Assembly (NCBI GenBank): GCA_964575425.1
Contig: CAZNRD010000009.1
Coordinates: 37,262-101,261 of the forward strand
DNA: 64,000 nt
Direction: 5' to 3'
DNA from: DATEAV01 sp964575425
GTDB taxonomy: Bacteria > Chloroflexota > Anaerolineae > Anaerolineales > E44-bin32
Shown here: one piece after another, positions 52,835 to 60,504 of the stretch
Numbering within the stretch: position 1 is the stretch's first letter
Layout: every line of letters starts with the position of its first letter
Translations under genes and position numbers: made by a program
The notes under the pieces: generated by a model
What the model was told of the DNA's origin: nothing
The model's database searches: none
What the model saw: the letters and a program-made list of their open reading frames with translations, nothing else

Positions 52835-53548
52835 ATGGCCATGCAGGGACTCCTGCGGGACATGGGCGTTCCCGAGCTGATCCAGCATGTGTGCCAGGAA
52901 GGCAAGACCGCACGCCTTCTGGTGGAGGAGGGCGGGAGGCAGGCCGAGGTCTTCTTCGAGGGCGGGCAGGTGGTGCATGCGCGGCATGGGGACTCAGAGG
53001 GTGAGCAGGCCGTGTATGCTATCCTGGATTGGAGGTCGGGCAACTTCACGCTGGAGCCGGAGGTGCGTGCGTCGAAGCGGACGATCGAGCGCAGCTACGC
53101 CGGGCTTCTGCTGGAAGGCGCACGCCGGCTGGACGAAAGCCCGACGCCAGCACCGACTTCGCCGGAAATGCCCCTGGTCGGAAAGGGGGAAGGAGGCAGG
53201 ATGGAGCAAACGGCACAGGCCCTGGCGGGCATCGAGGGAGTGGAAGGCTGTGTTCTGGTCGCCGAGGACGGCGTGGTCCTTGCGCATGTGCTCCAGGGCG
53301 ATCCCGACAAAGAGGGCGCGGTGGCGGCCTTCGTCGGAGGCGTGGCGCAGCAGGCCTCTCAGGCGTTGGACCTAGGGAGCTTCCGCCGGGCCACGGTGTC
53401 GGGCGGCGCCGGGACGATGGTCATCGTGCGCCACGACGAGTTCTACGCCGGTCTCCTGCTGAAAGAGGGCGTTTCTCCGGCGATGGTCGCCTCGCGCGCC
53501 GAGGCCATTCTGGGTGGAGGAGGCAGCCATGCAGGAACTGCTGGGTGA
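52835..53548 (+). CDS. DUF4388 (PATAN)-Roadblock fusion protein
   Basis: A 237-residue two-domain protein. Residues of about 1-90 form a DUF4388/PATAN-like domain (GLLRDMGVPELIQHVCQEGKTARLLVEEG, AEVFFEGGQVVHARHGD, SEGEQAVYAILDWRSGNFTLEP). Such domains are linked to response regulators and GTPase signalling. After a Pro/Ser linker near 95-115, a Roadblock domain follows (GIEGVEGCVLVAEDGVVLAHVLQGD, VAAFVGGVAQQASQALDLGSF, GTMVIVRHDEFYAGLLLKEG). GGAG and GAGG lie upstream of ATG 52835. Its end overlaps the next Roadblock gene by 20 nt. Confidence 0.82.
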   Translation: MAMQGLLRDMGVPELIQHVCQEGKTARLLVEEGGRQAEVFFEGGQVVHARHGDSEGEQAVYAILDWRSGNFTLEPEVRASKRTIERSYAGLLLEGARRLDESPTPAPTSPEMPLVGKGEGGRMEQTAQALAGIEGVEGCVLVAEDGVVLAHVLQGDPDKEGAVAAFVGGVAQQASQALDLGSFRRATVSGGAGTMVIVRHDEFYAGLLLKEGVSPAMVASRAEAILGGGGSHAGTAG

Positions 53549-54161
53549 GATCGACGGTGTGGTCGGCGTGCGCGGCTCCTTTGTCTGCAATCCCGAAGGC
53601 GAGATACTGGCGACGACGCTGAAGCGAGAAGTCGATCCGGGCACGATCACCGCTCTCGGCAGGACCCTCAATCGCACTCTCGAGGGGCTGCGTCTGGCGC
53701 GTCGGCGCAAGGTGCAGGAGCTGGACCTGGTGTTTGAGAAGGGCCGGCTGGTGGTAAAGAACCTGCCGGAAGGCTGCCTGGTCATCGAGTCCGTTCCCAA
53801 CATCAATGTCCCGCTTCTGAACATGACGGTCAATCTGGTGGTGCGCAAGCTGTCCCAGTCGGCCAAGTCCCCGGTTAGGGCGCCGGCGCCAGCTGCGGCT
53901 GCGGCGCCGACGCAGGTGGGTGTGGGGCAGGAGGTCATTGACAGGCTGCGCAGCATCGCGCGGACGCATCTGGGCGATGAGGGGGTCGAGTTTCTCGATC
54001 GAGAGATGAAAGCCGCCGGGTTGGATGCCAAGTCCAGTGCTGCGCTCCTCGTGGGGTTGGTGAAGGAGCTGGACACACCGCTCGGGATGGCCATTGGGGG
54101 GAGAGGTGCCCGCAAATTGGTCGAGGAGATGGCGAGCGTCATCAACAGCGCGGGCGGCTGA
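53529..54161 (+). CDS. Roadblock domain protein with a C-terminal helical extension
   Basis: A 210-residue protein. Residues of about 1-120 are a Roadblock domain (LLGEIDGVVGVRGSFVCNPEGEILA, TALGRTLNRTLEGLRLA, ELDLVFEKGRLVVKNLPEGCLVIES, VPLLNMTVNLVVRKL). An Ala/Pro linker at 120-135 leads to a helical domain (QEVIDRLRSIARTHLGDEGVEFLDREM, SAALLVGLVKELDTPLG, ARKLVEEMASVIN) that I cannot place. GGAGGAGG, inside the previous gene, precedes ATG 53529, so the two genes are translationally coupled. It closes the cluster before a terminator. Confidence 0.75.
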   Translation: MQELLGEIDGVVGVRGSFVCNPEGEILATTLKREVDPGTITALGRTLNRTLEGLRLARRRKVQELDLVFEKGRLVVKNLPEGCLVIESVPNINVPLLNMTVNLVVRKLSQSAKSPVRAPAPAAAAAPTQVGVGQEVIDRLRSIARTHLGDEGVEFLDREMKAAGLDAKSSAALLVGLVKELDTPLGMAIGGRGARKLVEEMASVINSAGG

Positions 54162-54169
54162 CCCAGTCA

Positions 54170-54215
54170 TGCCCTCCCGACAAGGCCAATGGGAGGGCAC
54201 GGGGTTGTTTCCCTT
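54170..54215 (+). terminator. Terminator after the Roadblock cluster
   Basis: TGCCCTCCC (54170-54178) pairs with GGGAGGGCA (54191-54199) over a 12-nt loop, followed by CGGGGTTGTTTCCCTT. It ends the plus-strand cluster before the convergent dehydrogenase gene. Confidence 0.6.
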
Positions 54216-54224
54216 GAGGGAGCG

Positions 54225-56096
54225 TCAGTTGTGTTGAGACTGCAGGAGGCGGAGCAGCGTCCGGCGGGCCAACAAGTCAGTGCTGACCATGCCCACAACG
54301 GCTCCGGCATCGACCACCGGCATCGCCGAGATCTCGTGATGCTCCAGCTTGCGCACCACCTCCAGAATGCTTTCCTGCAATGAGGCGGCGACCACCTGGC
54401 GGGTCATGATGCCCTCCAGGGAGACGTCGTGGCCGCAGCCGGTGGCGGTGGCGCGTGTGATGTCCCATTCGGTGACCACGCCGGCCAGCTGCTGCTGAGT
54501 ATCGACGACGGCAAGGATCGGGCTGCCCGACCCCACCAGCAGCGATGCTGCCTCCTGCACGCTGCTCTGGCTCGAGATCGTGGGAATGGGGATCATGATC
54601 TCCGCCACCGTGCGCTCGCTCTCGCTGCTGGCGATGCGGCCGATGGCGATGCGTTCGGCGGCCTCGCAGGGAAGCATGTCGGGGCCGGAGACCAACAGGT
54701 CGATCAGCTCCCGCATGTTGCGGCGGATGACGCGGTCGCGGTAGGTCTCGGCCGCCGTTCGACGCTGTTCGGCCAGGTCAGCCAGTTCGGGCGCGTGGTT
54801 CGCCAGCCACGCCTCGACTGCGCCTCGGTCGCCAAGCATCGACTGCGGGATGCGCAGGTGGTCGGGCGTCTTGATCAGGCGTTCCTGGGCGGCAAAGATG
54901 ACGCCGCCGGAGTTCACCAGGTAGTCGGTTGCGATGAGCACGCCGGCCTGGCGGTAGACGGCGCGCTCCATGCGCGCTCTTGCCTGACGCCGGGAGGGGT
55001 CGGGCGAGTAGGTGTTGGCACCTTCGACGATGACAGACCAGCAGCCCATCCGGTCGACGGTCATCGAGGGACGGCTGGCGGGGTCGACGTCGAGGTAGTT
55101 GGCGATGGGCGCGGCCGGAATCAGGCAGAAGGCTGACTCGCGCAGCAGGTCGTCCGGACAGTTTGAGTACTTGGTGCGGAAGGCGCGAGCGTCCTGCCGC
55201 TGCACGTGCTCGCGATAGTAGCGCTCGGTGACAAGGCGAGTTTCGGTCCAGTAGCGGAAGAGGAGTTCGACCGGCAGCCCGGTCTCGTGAAAGAGATAGC
55301 CCTGCTCGTCGCTGATGCCGATGACGCGAGCGCCGGGATGCATCTCGAGCAGAGTGCGTGCGGCGTGCGCGCCGACCGCGCCGAAACCCTGAATGAGAAC
55401 CGTCAGGTCCTCGGCCAGTGAGACCTTGAGGTTGGCGAACTGTGGTAGGGCCTTCAGGCGGGGCAGCTCCTGGAGCAGCTGATCGAGGGCGATGATCACG
55501 CCGCCGCCGGCCGCTCCCAACTGATCGATGCGATTGCCGCCCATGTCCGCGGGTTTGGAGACGGCGCTGTCGAGGCCGTTCTCCATGGCCACCGTCTTCA
55601 TGTCGGCATCGTTGGTGCCAACGTCGGGACCGGGGAGGTAGATGTCGCGGTAGCGCGCCAGCAATCGGGCGAAGCGGCGGACGACCTCCTCATGCGTCTG
55701 CGGCGGCAGGGCCGGGTCAGCGACGATGCCCGACTTGCCGCCCCCGTAAGGCAGGTCGGCCGCAGCGTTCTTCAGGGTCATGCCGCGCGCCAGATTGTGG
55801 ACCGCTGCGGGCGCGAGGTCGGGGAGCATGCGGATGCCGCCCATCGAGGGGCGGCCCATGGCGAGGTTGTCGACGACCAGGTAGCCGCCGACCTCCATGG
55901 GCGCCTCCTCATCCCACATGCAAACCACGAGTCGCGGCCCCAGTCGATCGACCTCGATGCCGAGGCGGGAGAGGCGGTCGACGTCCAGCGGGCCGAACTC
56001 CATGAACGCCGCTCCGTCCTGCCGCACCAGTCGATTGCGCCAGGTGCGCTCGGGCAGGTTCTCTCGCAGGAAGCGCTCCATCTCCTTGGGAATCAT
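54225..56096 (-). CDS. Glu/Leu/Phe/Val-type amino acid dehydrogenase fused to two CBS domains
   Basis: A 623-residue protein. Residues of about 1-490 are an ELFV-type dehydrogenase. SMGGIRMLPDL is followed by GMTLKNAAADLPYGGGKSGI, with catalytic Lys at about 109 and 121, and GPDVGTNDADM and LIQGFGAVGAHAA (NAD(P) fold) come later. Glutamate enzymes carry Lys before the first GG (KGG), which holds the substrate side-chain carboxylate; here that residue is Met85, as in hydrophobic-substrate enzymes such as leucine dehydrogenase. Residues of about 500-620 form a CBS pair (PTISSQSSVQEAASLLVGSG...ILAVVDTQQQLAGVVTEWDI; VVAASLQESILEVVRKLEHH...AMPVVDAGAVVGMVST), likely an adenine-nucleotide sensor. 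It lies downstream of panB. Confidence 0.82.
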   Translation of the reverse strand: MIPKEMERFLRENLPERTWRNRLVRQDGAAFMEFGPLDVDRLSRLGIEVDRLGPRLVVCMWDEEAPMEVGGYLVVDNLAMGRPSMGGIRMLPDLAPAAVHNLARGMTLKNAAADLPYGGGKSGIVADPALPPQTHEEVVRRFARLLARYRDIYLPGPDVGTNDADMKTVAMENGLDSAVSKPADMGGNRIDQLGAAGGGVIIALDQLLQELPRLKALPQFANLKVSLAEDLTVLIQGFGAVGAHAARTLLEMHPGARVIGISDEQGYLFHETGLPVELLFRYWTETRLVTERYYREHVQRQDARAFRTKYSNCPDDLLRESAFCLIPAAPIANYLDVDPASRPSMTVDRMGCWSVIVEGANTYSPDPSRRQARARMERAVYRQAGVLIATDYLVNSGGVIFAAQERLIKTPDHLRIPQSMLGDRGAVEAWLANHAPELADLAEQRRTAAETYRDRVIRRNMRELIDLLVSGPDMLPCEAAERIAIGRIASSESERTVAEIMIPIPTISSQSSVQEAASLLVGSGSPILAVVDTQQQLAGVVTEWDITRATATGCGHDVSLEGIMTRQVVAASLQESILEVVRKLEHHEISAMPVVDAGAVVGMVSTDLLARRTLLRLLQSQHN

Positions 56097-56189
56097 GACA
56101 GATCCTCTTGAATGCTCGAGAGGCGGGCTCGGGCAGGGCGGCGATGGTGGTCGCCGCCCGCTCGCGAGGCTTTAGGCGCCGCGCGGCGA

Positions 56190-57452
56190 CTAGTGATGGA
56201 CCCTGGCCGCGAGGAACGACAAGCCATGTTCGGTCAATGCCTGGGCGGTGCGGTTGATGGCGTCGTACTTGTCGTGGAAGTTGAGGGTCACGTGGGGCCA
56301 ATCGCCCGAGGCCACGATCTCGGCACGGTCGCGGAAGTAGTCCAGGATGTCGGAGGGGTGCGGTCGCTCCCGGTCTATCTCCGGATCGCCGCCCTCGTGC
56401 TTGGCGGAGATGTTGGCGACGTGGTCGGCGACCTGGACCAGCTCCTCGCGGCGGTTGTAAGGTTGGCGGACGATGCTCTTCCAGGTCTCGGTGATGTGGT
56501 GTTCGAAGCGGACCACGTCCTCAAAGCCCAGCGCGCGGCGGAACTGGGCCGTGATCTCCATCGTCTCGTTGTTGATGGAGTTGCTCCAGTTGAAGCCGAT
56601 GAGAGGGGTGCGGCCGTCGTCGCGCGAGAACAGCTTGGCCCCGATGAGCGTCCAGAGCGCGGCGTAGGGGTTGTCGTTGCCCATGAAGACGGAGATCTTG
56701 AACTCGATGTCCACGCCCAGGCGGTGCAGCAGGTAGCCGACAAGGACAGTCCCGGGGTTGATGTTGAGGACCTGCTGCACGCCGTAGTGAGTGTAGTAAT
56801 AGAGGTATTCATCGAGCCACTTGAGGGGGTAGTCATTCGGCTGACCCACGCCGCCGAAGTAGCCGGTGATGGTTTCGGGGCCGCCCAAATGGATGTTGGA
56901 GCCGTCGGTTCCCTTCGTGTCGAGCGTCTCGACGAAACTGGCGCCGATCATCTGCATGGCGGCGACAAACGCGGGAAGGTCGCCGTCCTGTTCCTGCTCC
57001 TTCATCTTGCGAACGCGGATGAAGCGTCCTGGGAGCAGGGACCCTTCCTCGAGGGAACGCCTGGCGATCTCGATGACCCAGGGGAAGTACTGGGCGGCGC
57101 TGATCTCGAGCGTCACGGCGAACTCGTCCTTGAAGCGCATCTCGTCAGCCTTGGGGCCGAGGAGGAGGCGGCGGTACTCGGGGACCTTGATGAAGGCGCC
57201 GCGCTGACACTGCTCCTGGAGCCACTCCAGGTCCGCGAAGTACTCAGGCCGCTTCTCTCTCACCAGCCGCAGCAAGTTGGGCAGACGGCGTGCCTCTTCG
57301 GCTTTGCGGTTAATTTCCTCGGGCGTGCCGTACCTGGCCACGACCGCGAGGAAATCGTTGACGACCCGGGTCTCCGGGTCGAGCAGCACCGCGTTGATGG
57401 CCTCCAGGCGCGAGGCCGGGATGCGGAGGGAGCTGCGCAGCGACTCTTCCAT
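56190..57452 (-). CDS. Unrecognised 420-residue protein between panB and the dehydrogenase
   Basis: I do not recognise this family. The sequence is soluble, without signal or membrane segment. It starts with a helical part (ASRLEAINAVLLDPETRVVNDFLAVVARYGTPEEINRKAEEARRL). Central regions read like a large alpha/beta barrel: MQMIGASFVETLDTKGTDGSNIHLGG, GYFGGVGQPNDYPLKWLDEYLYYY, VLNINPGTVLVGYLLHRLGV, FKISVFMGNDNPYAALWTLIGAKLF, GFNWSNSINNETMEI. The closing part has several His (FEHHITETW, HVANISAKHEG, RPHPSDIL, WPHVTLNFHDKYDAI) that could bind a metal or substrate. It lies 31 nt after panB and 93 nt before the dehydrogenase, so a role in a shared pathway is likely but unknown. Confidence 0.6.
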   Translation of the reverse strand: MEESLRSSLRIPASRLEAINAVLLDPETRVVNDFLAVVARYGTPEEINRKAEEARRLPNLLRLVREKRPEYFADLEWLQEQCQRGAFIKVPEYRRLLLGPKADEMRFKDEFAVTLEISAAQYFPWVIEIARRSLEEGSLLPGRFIRVRKMKEQEQDGDLPAFVAAMQMIGASFVETLDTKGTDGSNIHLGGPETITGYFGGVGQPNDYPLKWLDEYLYYYTHYGVQQVLNINPGTVLVGYLLHRLGVDIEFKISVFMGNDNPYAALWTLIGAKLFSRDDGRTPLIGFNWSNSINNETMEITAQFRRALGFEDVVRFEHHITETWKSIVRQPYNRREELVQVADHVANISAKHEGGDPEIDRERPHPSDILDYFRDRAEIVASGDWPHVTLNFHDKYDAINRTAQALTEHGLSFLAARVHH

Positions 57453-57483
57453 CCTCTTCTCTCCTCAGCAGGAGCCGGCAGGC

Positions 57484-58338
57484 TCACTGAATCATGCGCA
57501 GGAGCTCTTCGTATTCCTCGTCGGGCATGCCGAACCAGTTCTCGGGCTGGGGGAAGGCTCGGTCGCTGACCTCCTGCACGTACTGCTTCAGGCCGTCGAG
57601 GATGACCTTGCCAGCATCGCCGAAGACCTTGGCCATGCGCGGCTTGAAGCGGGGATAGAGGCCGAACATGTCGTGGAAGATCAAGAGCTGGCCGTGGGCG
57701 TGTGGGCCCGAGCCGAGGCTGATGATGAAGCATTTTTCGGCGCGCTCGGTAATCAACTTGCACAGGCGGTCGGGCACCATCTCCAGCAGGATGGCGTAGG
57801 CGCCGGCTTGCTCCAGGGCCTTGGCGTCGTCGAGGATCTTCTTCGCCTGCAGAGCGCCTCGGCCCTGGACGCGAAAGCCCCCCAGGGCCGTGGCCGACTG
57901 AGGGGTGAGGCCCAGGTGGCCCATGGCCGGGATGCCCGACCGCACGATCGCTGCCAGGCGGTCGGCCATCTCGACTCCGCCCTCCAGTTTGATGGCGTCG
58001 CAGGCGGCCTCGGCCATGAAGCGTCCGGCGTTGCGGATCGCAGTCTCGATGCTCGGCTGGTAACTCATGTATGGCATGTCGCCGATCAGCCACGCCGTCG
58101 GGGCCCCGCGCCGGACGGCCTGTGCGTGGCGGATCATGTCTTCCATGGTGACCGGCAGAGTGGTCTCGTAGCCGAGGATGGTCATGCCCAGGCTGTCGCC
58201 CACCAGGATCATGTCGATGCCTGCCTGTTCCTGCAAACAGGCCGTGGGATAGTCGTAGCAGGTCAGCATCGTGATGGGTTGGTCGTCGGCCACTTTCTTG
58301 AACAGGGCCGGAAGGGTGATCTTCTTGCGCTCCGCCAT
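57484..58338 (-). CDS. panB: 3-methyl-2-oxobutanoate hydroxymethyltransferase
   Basis: A 284-residue PanB that makes ketopantoate from 2-oxoisovalerate and methylene-tetrahydrofolate, the first committed step of pantothenate synthesis. Motifs are ITMLTCYDYPTACLQEQAGIDMILVGDSLGMTILGYETTLPVTMEDMIRHA, spread over residues 18-70, with the metal-binding Asp in VGDS, then DMPYMSYQ, AIKLEGGVEM, MGHLGLTPQS and a C-terminal HGQLLIFHDMFGLYP. All catalytic parts appear intact. It has a promoter at 58412-58384 and is followed in the same direction by two more genes. The usual partners panC and panE are not in the window. Confidence 0.94.
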   Translation of the reverse strand: MAERKKITLPALFKKVADDQPITMLTCYDYPTACLQEQAGIDMILVGDSLGMTILGYETTLPVTMEDMIRHAQAVRRGAPTAWLIGDMPYMSYQPSIETAIRNAGRFMAEAACDAIKLEGGVEMADRLAAIVRSGIPAMGHLGLTPQSATALGGFRVQGRGALQAKKILDDAKALEQAGAYAILLEMVPDRLCKLITERAEKCFIISLGSGPHAHGQLLIFHDMFGLYPRFKPRMAKVFGDAGKVILDGLKQYVQEVSDRAFPQPENWFGMPDEEYEELLRMIQ

Positions 58339-58383
58339 GGTTTGTCCTCCTGGCTCGCCGCGGGATGCAACCCCCCATCCGCT

Positions 58384-58412
58384 ATTCTAGGTCAGGCTGG
58401 TCTCGCTCACAA
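58384..58412 (-). promoter_or_regulatory. Promoter of the panB operon
   Basis: On the minus strand TTGTGA (58412-58407) and TAGAAT (58389-58384) are 17 nt apart, 45 nt before the panB ATG. Confidence 0.6.
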
Positions 58413-58786
58413 GTTGCTTCTTTCCGCATCTATCCGATCGGTGCATCCGGCTCCGAGGGCGGCGTCCCGAGGCGACCACGGCCTGAAAGAGGGGTCGCTT
58501 TGGTGCGCGTGCAGTCCGGCGGAGGGTGAGCTGCCAGGTGGGCGGCGTGGGCTGACCCGAATTCTGGTCGTGGAGACGAGGTGCGCATTCACCTCGTTGA
58601 GGGTCCGGTCGTCGCGGCCGAGGTCCCTCGCGCGGCCCGGGCTCGTGGCGACGGGAATCGAGGCGGCGGGAGCGGCGGTGAAGCATGCCAGGGACGATGA
58701 GAGGAAACCTGGGCATGACTCTTCCGCCAGAACGGCCTGGGGAGGGTTTCGGCAGCCGCCGGCTCAGGCCCTCGCGTTGTGGGCCT
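58413..58786. other. Non-coding gap before panB
   Basis: No convincing reading frame, tRNA or riboswitch-like architecture was seen. One 8-bp stem, ACGAGGTG/CACCTCGT with a 6-nt loop, lies at 58576-58597 and might stall or end transcription downstream of the isopentenyl phosphate kinase gene. Confidence 0.35.
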
Positions 58787-59572
58787 TCACGAGGCGTGAA
58801 CGAGCGTGCCAGGCTTGGCGCCCAGCAGTGCGTCGCGCACAAGGCCGGGCTGCTCGCCGGAGAAGATACGGACCTCGAGCTCAGGGAGCGACCGCGCCAG
58901 CTGAAGGGCCAGACGCACCTTCTCCGCCATGCCACCGGTGACGTCGGGGGCCTCTGAGCCGCCCAGCGGCACCCGAGACAGATCCTGGTCTGTGATGACG
59001 TCCATCAGCGTGGTGTCGGCAGGGTGATCCGCGAAGACGCCCAACTCGATGCCAGCCAGCAGGACGCGGCTGGGTCGCAGGCGCTGTGCCAGGAAGGCGA
59101 AGACGCGCTCGGTGGAGACGATGGTCGCGCCCGATTGTCGGTCGAAGGCAACGTCACCACCCACAACAGCGACCAGGCCTGCCGCCAGTGCCCTCTGCAC
59201 CGGTTCGCTGGCCATTTCGACAACGGCTCCTCCTTCGCATGAGACGGACGCGGAAGGAGGAAAGCCGATGGCCGGGACATGAGCCTGGCGCAGGCAATCG
59301 ATGACCAGGCGATGAAGCTGATTGGCCGCGGCCCACACGTCGGCGAAGCCCAGCCATTCCTCCGGGCTGGCGGCGCCGCGCTGCGTTCCGAATCGTGCAG
59401 CGACCGAATGACCGAACGAGCCTGAACCATGCCCGATGACAAGGGCCGTCTCTGGCCGCTCGCACAGCGCCTCTGCGATTTCGCGCGCCAGACGTTCAAG
59501 CACATCCGGCCGCGCGGTCTGTGGCTGCGATTTCTCGGTGATAAGGGACCCGCCGAGTTTGAGGAAGATCAC
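58787..59572 (-). CDS. Isopentenyl phosphate kinase
   Basis: A 261-residue amino-acid-kinase-fold enzyme that phosphorylates isopentenyl phosphate to isopentenyl diphosphate. The family signatures are FLKLGGSLITEK at the N terminus, VIGHGSGSFGHSVAARFG with the His that distinguishes isopentenyl phosphate kinase, GGDVAFDRQSGATIVSTERV, VTGGMAEKVRLALQLA and a final strand of LVRDALLG. It overlaps the mevalonate kinase gene by 4 nt. The alternative mevalonate pathway is known in archaea and was shown in Roseiflexus, a Chloroflexota member, which fits the inferred host. Confidence 0.9.
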   Translation of the reverse strand: MIFLKLGGSLITEKSQPQTARPDVLERLAREIAEALCERPETALVIGHGSGSFGHSVAARFGTQRGAASPEEWLGFADVWAAANQLHRLVIDCLRQAHVPAIGFPPSASVSCEGGAVVEMASEPVQRALAAGLVAVVGGDVAFDRQSGATIVSTERVFAFLAQRLRPSRVLLAGIELGVFADHPADTTLMDVITDQDLSRVPLGGSEAPDVTGGMAEKVRLALQLARSLPELEVRIFSGEQPGLVRDALLGAKPGTLVHAS

Positions 59573-60504
59573 GGCGAGACCTCTGTGAAGATCGTTTGCA
59601 CGGCTCCTGCTTGCCTAAGCGCGTCGGCAACGGCCGCGGCGATGCCCGGCTCCACGAAGGCGATCAGATTGCCGCCAAGGCCGGCCCCGGAGAGCTTTGC
59701 CCCTCCAGCGCCAGCCGCGGCCGCCGCGGCGGCCAGCCGGCGGAGGCGATCGGTCGAGAGGTCGAGGCCTTCGAGCAGAGCCTGGTTCTCATTCATCAGC
59801 GGACCAAGGCGCGACATCTCGCCGCGCTCCAGGGCCATGCGGGCTGACTCAACGATGCGGGCGATGTGAGCGAAGATCCGCTCCACGCGCTGCCTATCCG
59901 CTTCCCACGCTCTGCGCACTCCGGCGACGGCCACCCGGGTCGGTGAGGGTTCGCCCGTGTCGGCGATGACCAGGTGGAAGGGGCGCGGCAGGTGAAGCAT
60001 CTGGGGCGGTTTGTCCTTGACGAAGTAGATCGGCCTGTCAAAGGTGATCACCGTGTTGTCGATGCCTGACGGTGTGCCATGATGAAGCCGCTCCACTTCG
60101 TAGGCAAGGGCAGAGAGCCGTTCGGGTGTGAGCGGCCGCCCGAGGTGTTGGCTCAGGGCACGGCCGAGAGCGATGGAGACCGCCGCGCCGGATCCGAGGC
60201 CGGAGGCGATGGGAATGCTCGAGGTCACTCGAATCCGCAGCGCCGGTGGCGAGGTGGTTTCCAGCGCCTCCAGCACAAGCCGGACCATGCGGGCGACCGG
60301 CTGATCGAGGGGAGCATCAGCCAGCCAGGAGGCGAAACCCACGTCCGGCGCCTCGATCCACAGATCGCCACCATCGTTCGGAAGTGGGCTTACGTGGACC
60401 GTGGCGCAGACCTGACGCACGGGAACGGCAATCGCCGGACGACCGTAAACGACGGCATGCTCGCCGAAGAGGATCACCTTGCCGGGCGCGTGAGCCGCGG
60501 TCAT
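59569..60504 (-). CDS. mvk: Mevalonate kinase
   Basis: A 311-residue GHMP kinase that phosphorylates mevalonate. The N-terminal APGKVILFGEHAVVYGRPAIA is the mevalonate kinase hallmark, SSIPIASGLGSGAAVSIALGRAL is the ATP-binding GHMP loop, TPSGIDNTVITFD carries the catalytic Asp region, and AGAGGAKLSGAGLGGNLIAF is the C-terminal GHMP loop. Start ATG 60504 overlaps the stop of the upstream prenyltransferase by 4 nt, and its own stop overlaps isopentenyl phosphate kinase by 4 nt, so the three are one transcript. No decarboxylase is in the window. Confidence 0.93.
   Translation of the reverse strand: MTAAHAPGKVILFGEHAVVYGRPAIAVPVRQVCATVHVSPLPNDGGDLWIEAPDVGFASWLADAPLDQPVARMVRLVLEALETTSPPALRIRVTSSIPIASGLGSGAAVSIALGRALSQHLGRPLTPERLSALAYEVERLHHGTPSGIDNTVITFDRPIYFVKDKPPQMLHLPRPFHLVIADTGEPSPTRVAVAGVRRAWEADRQRVERIFAHIARIVESARMALERGEMSRLGPLMNENQALLEGLDLSTDRLRRLAAAAAAAGAGGAKLSGAGLGGNLIAFVEPGIAAAVADALRQAGAVQTIFTEVSP

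Noticed and set aside
57277..58941. A 554-codon plus-strand frame over panB and the unknown gene
   Set aside because: Antisense to panB, which has all motifs and a promoter.
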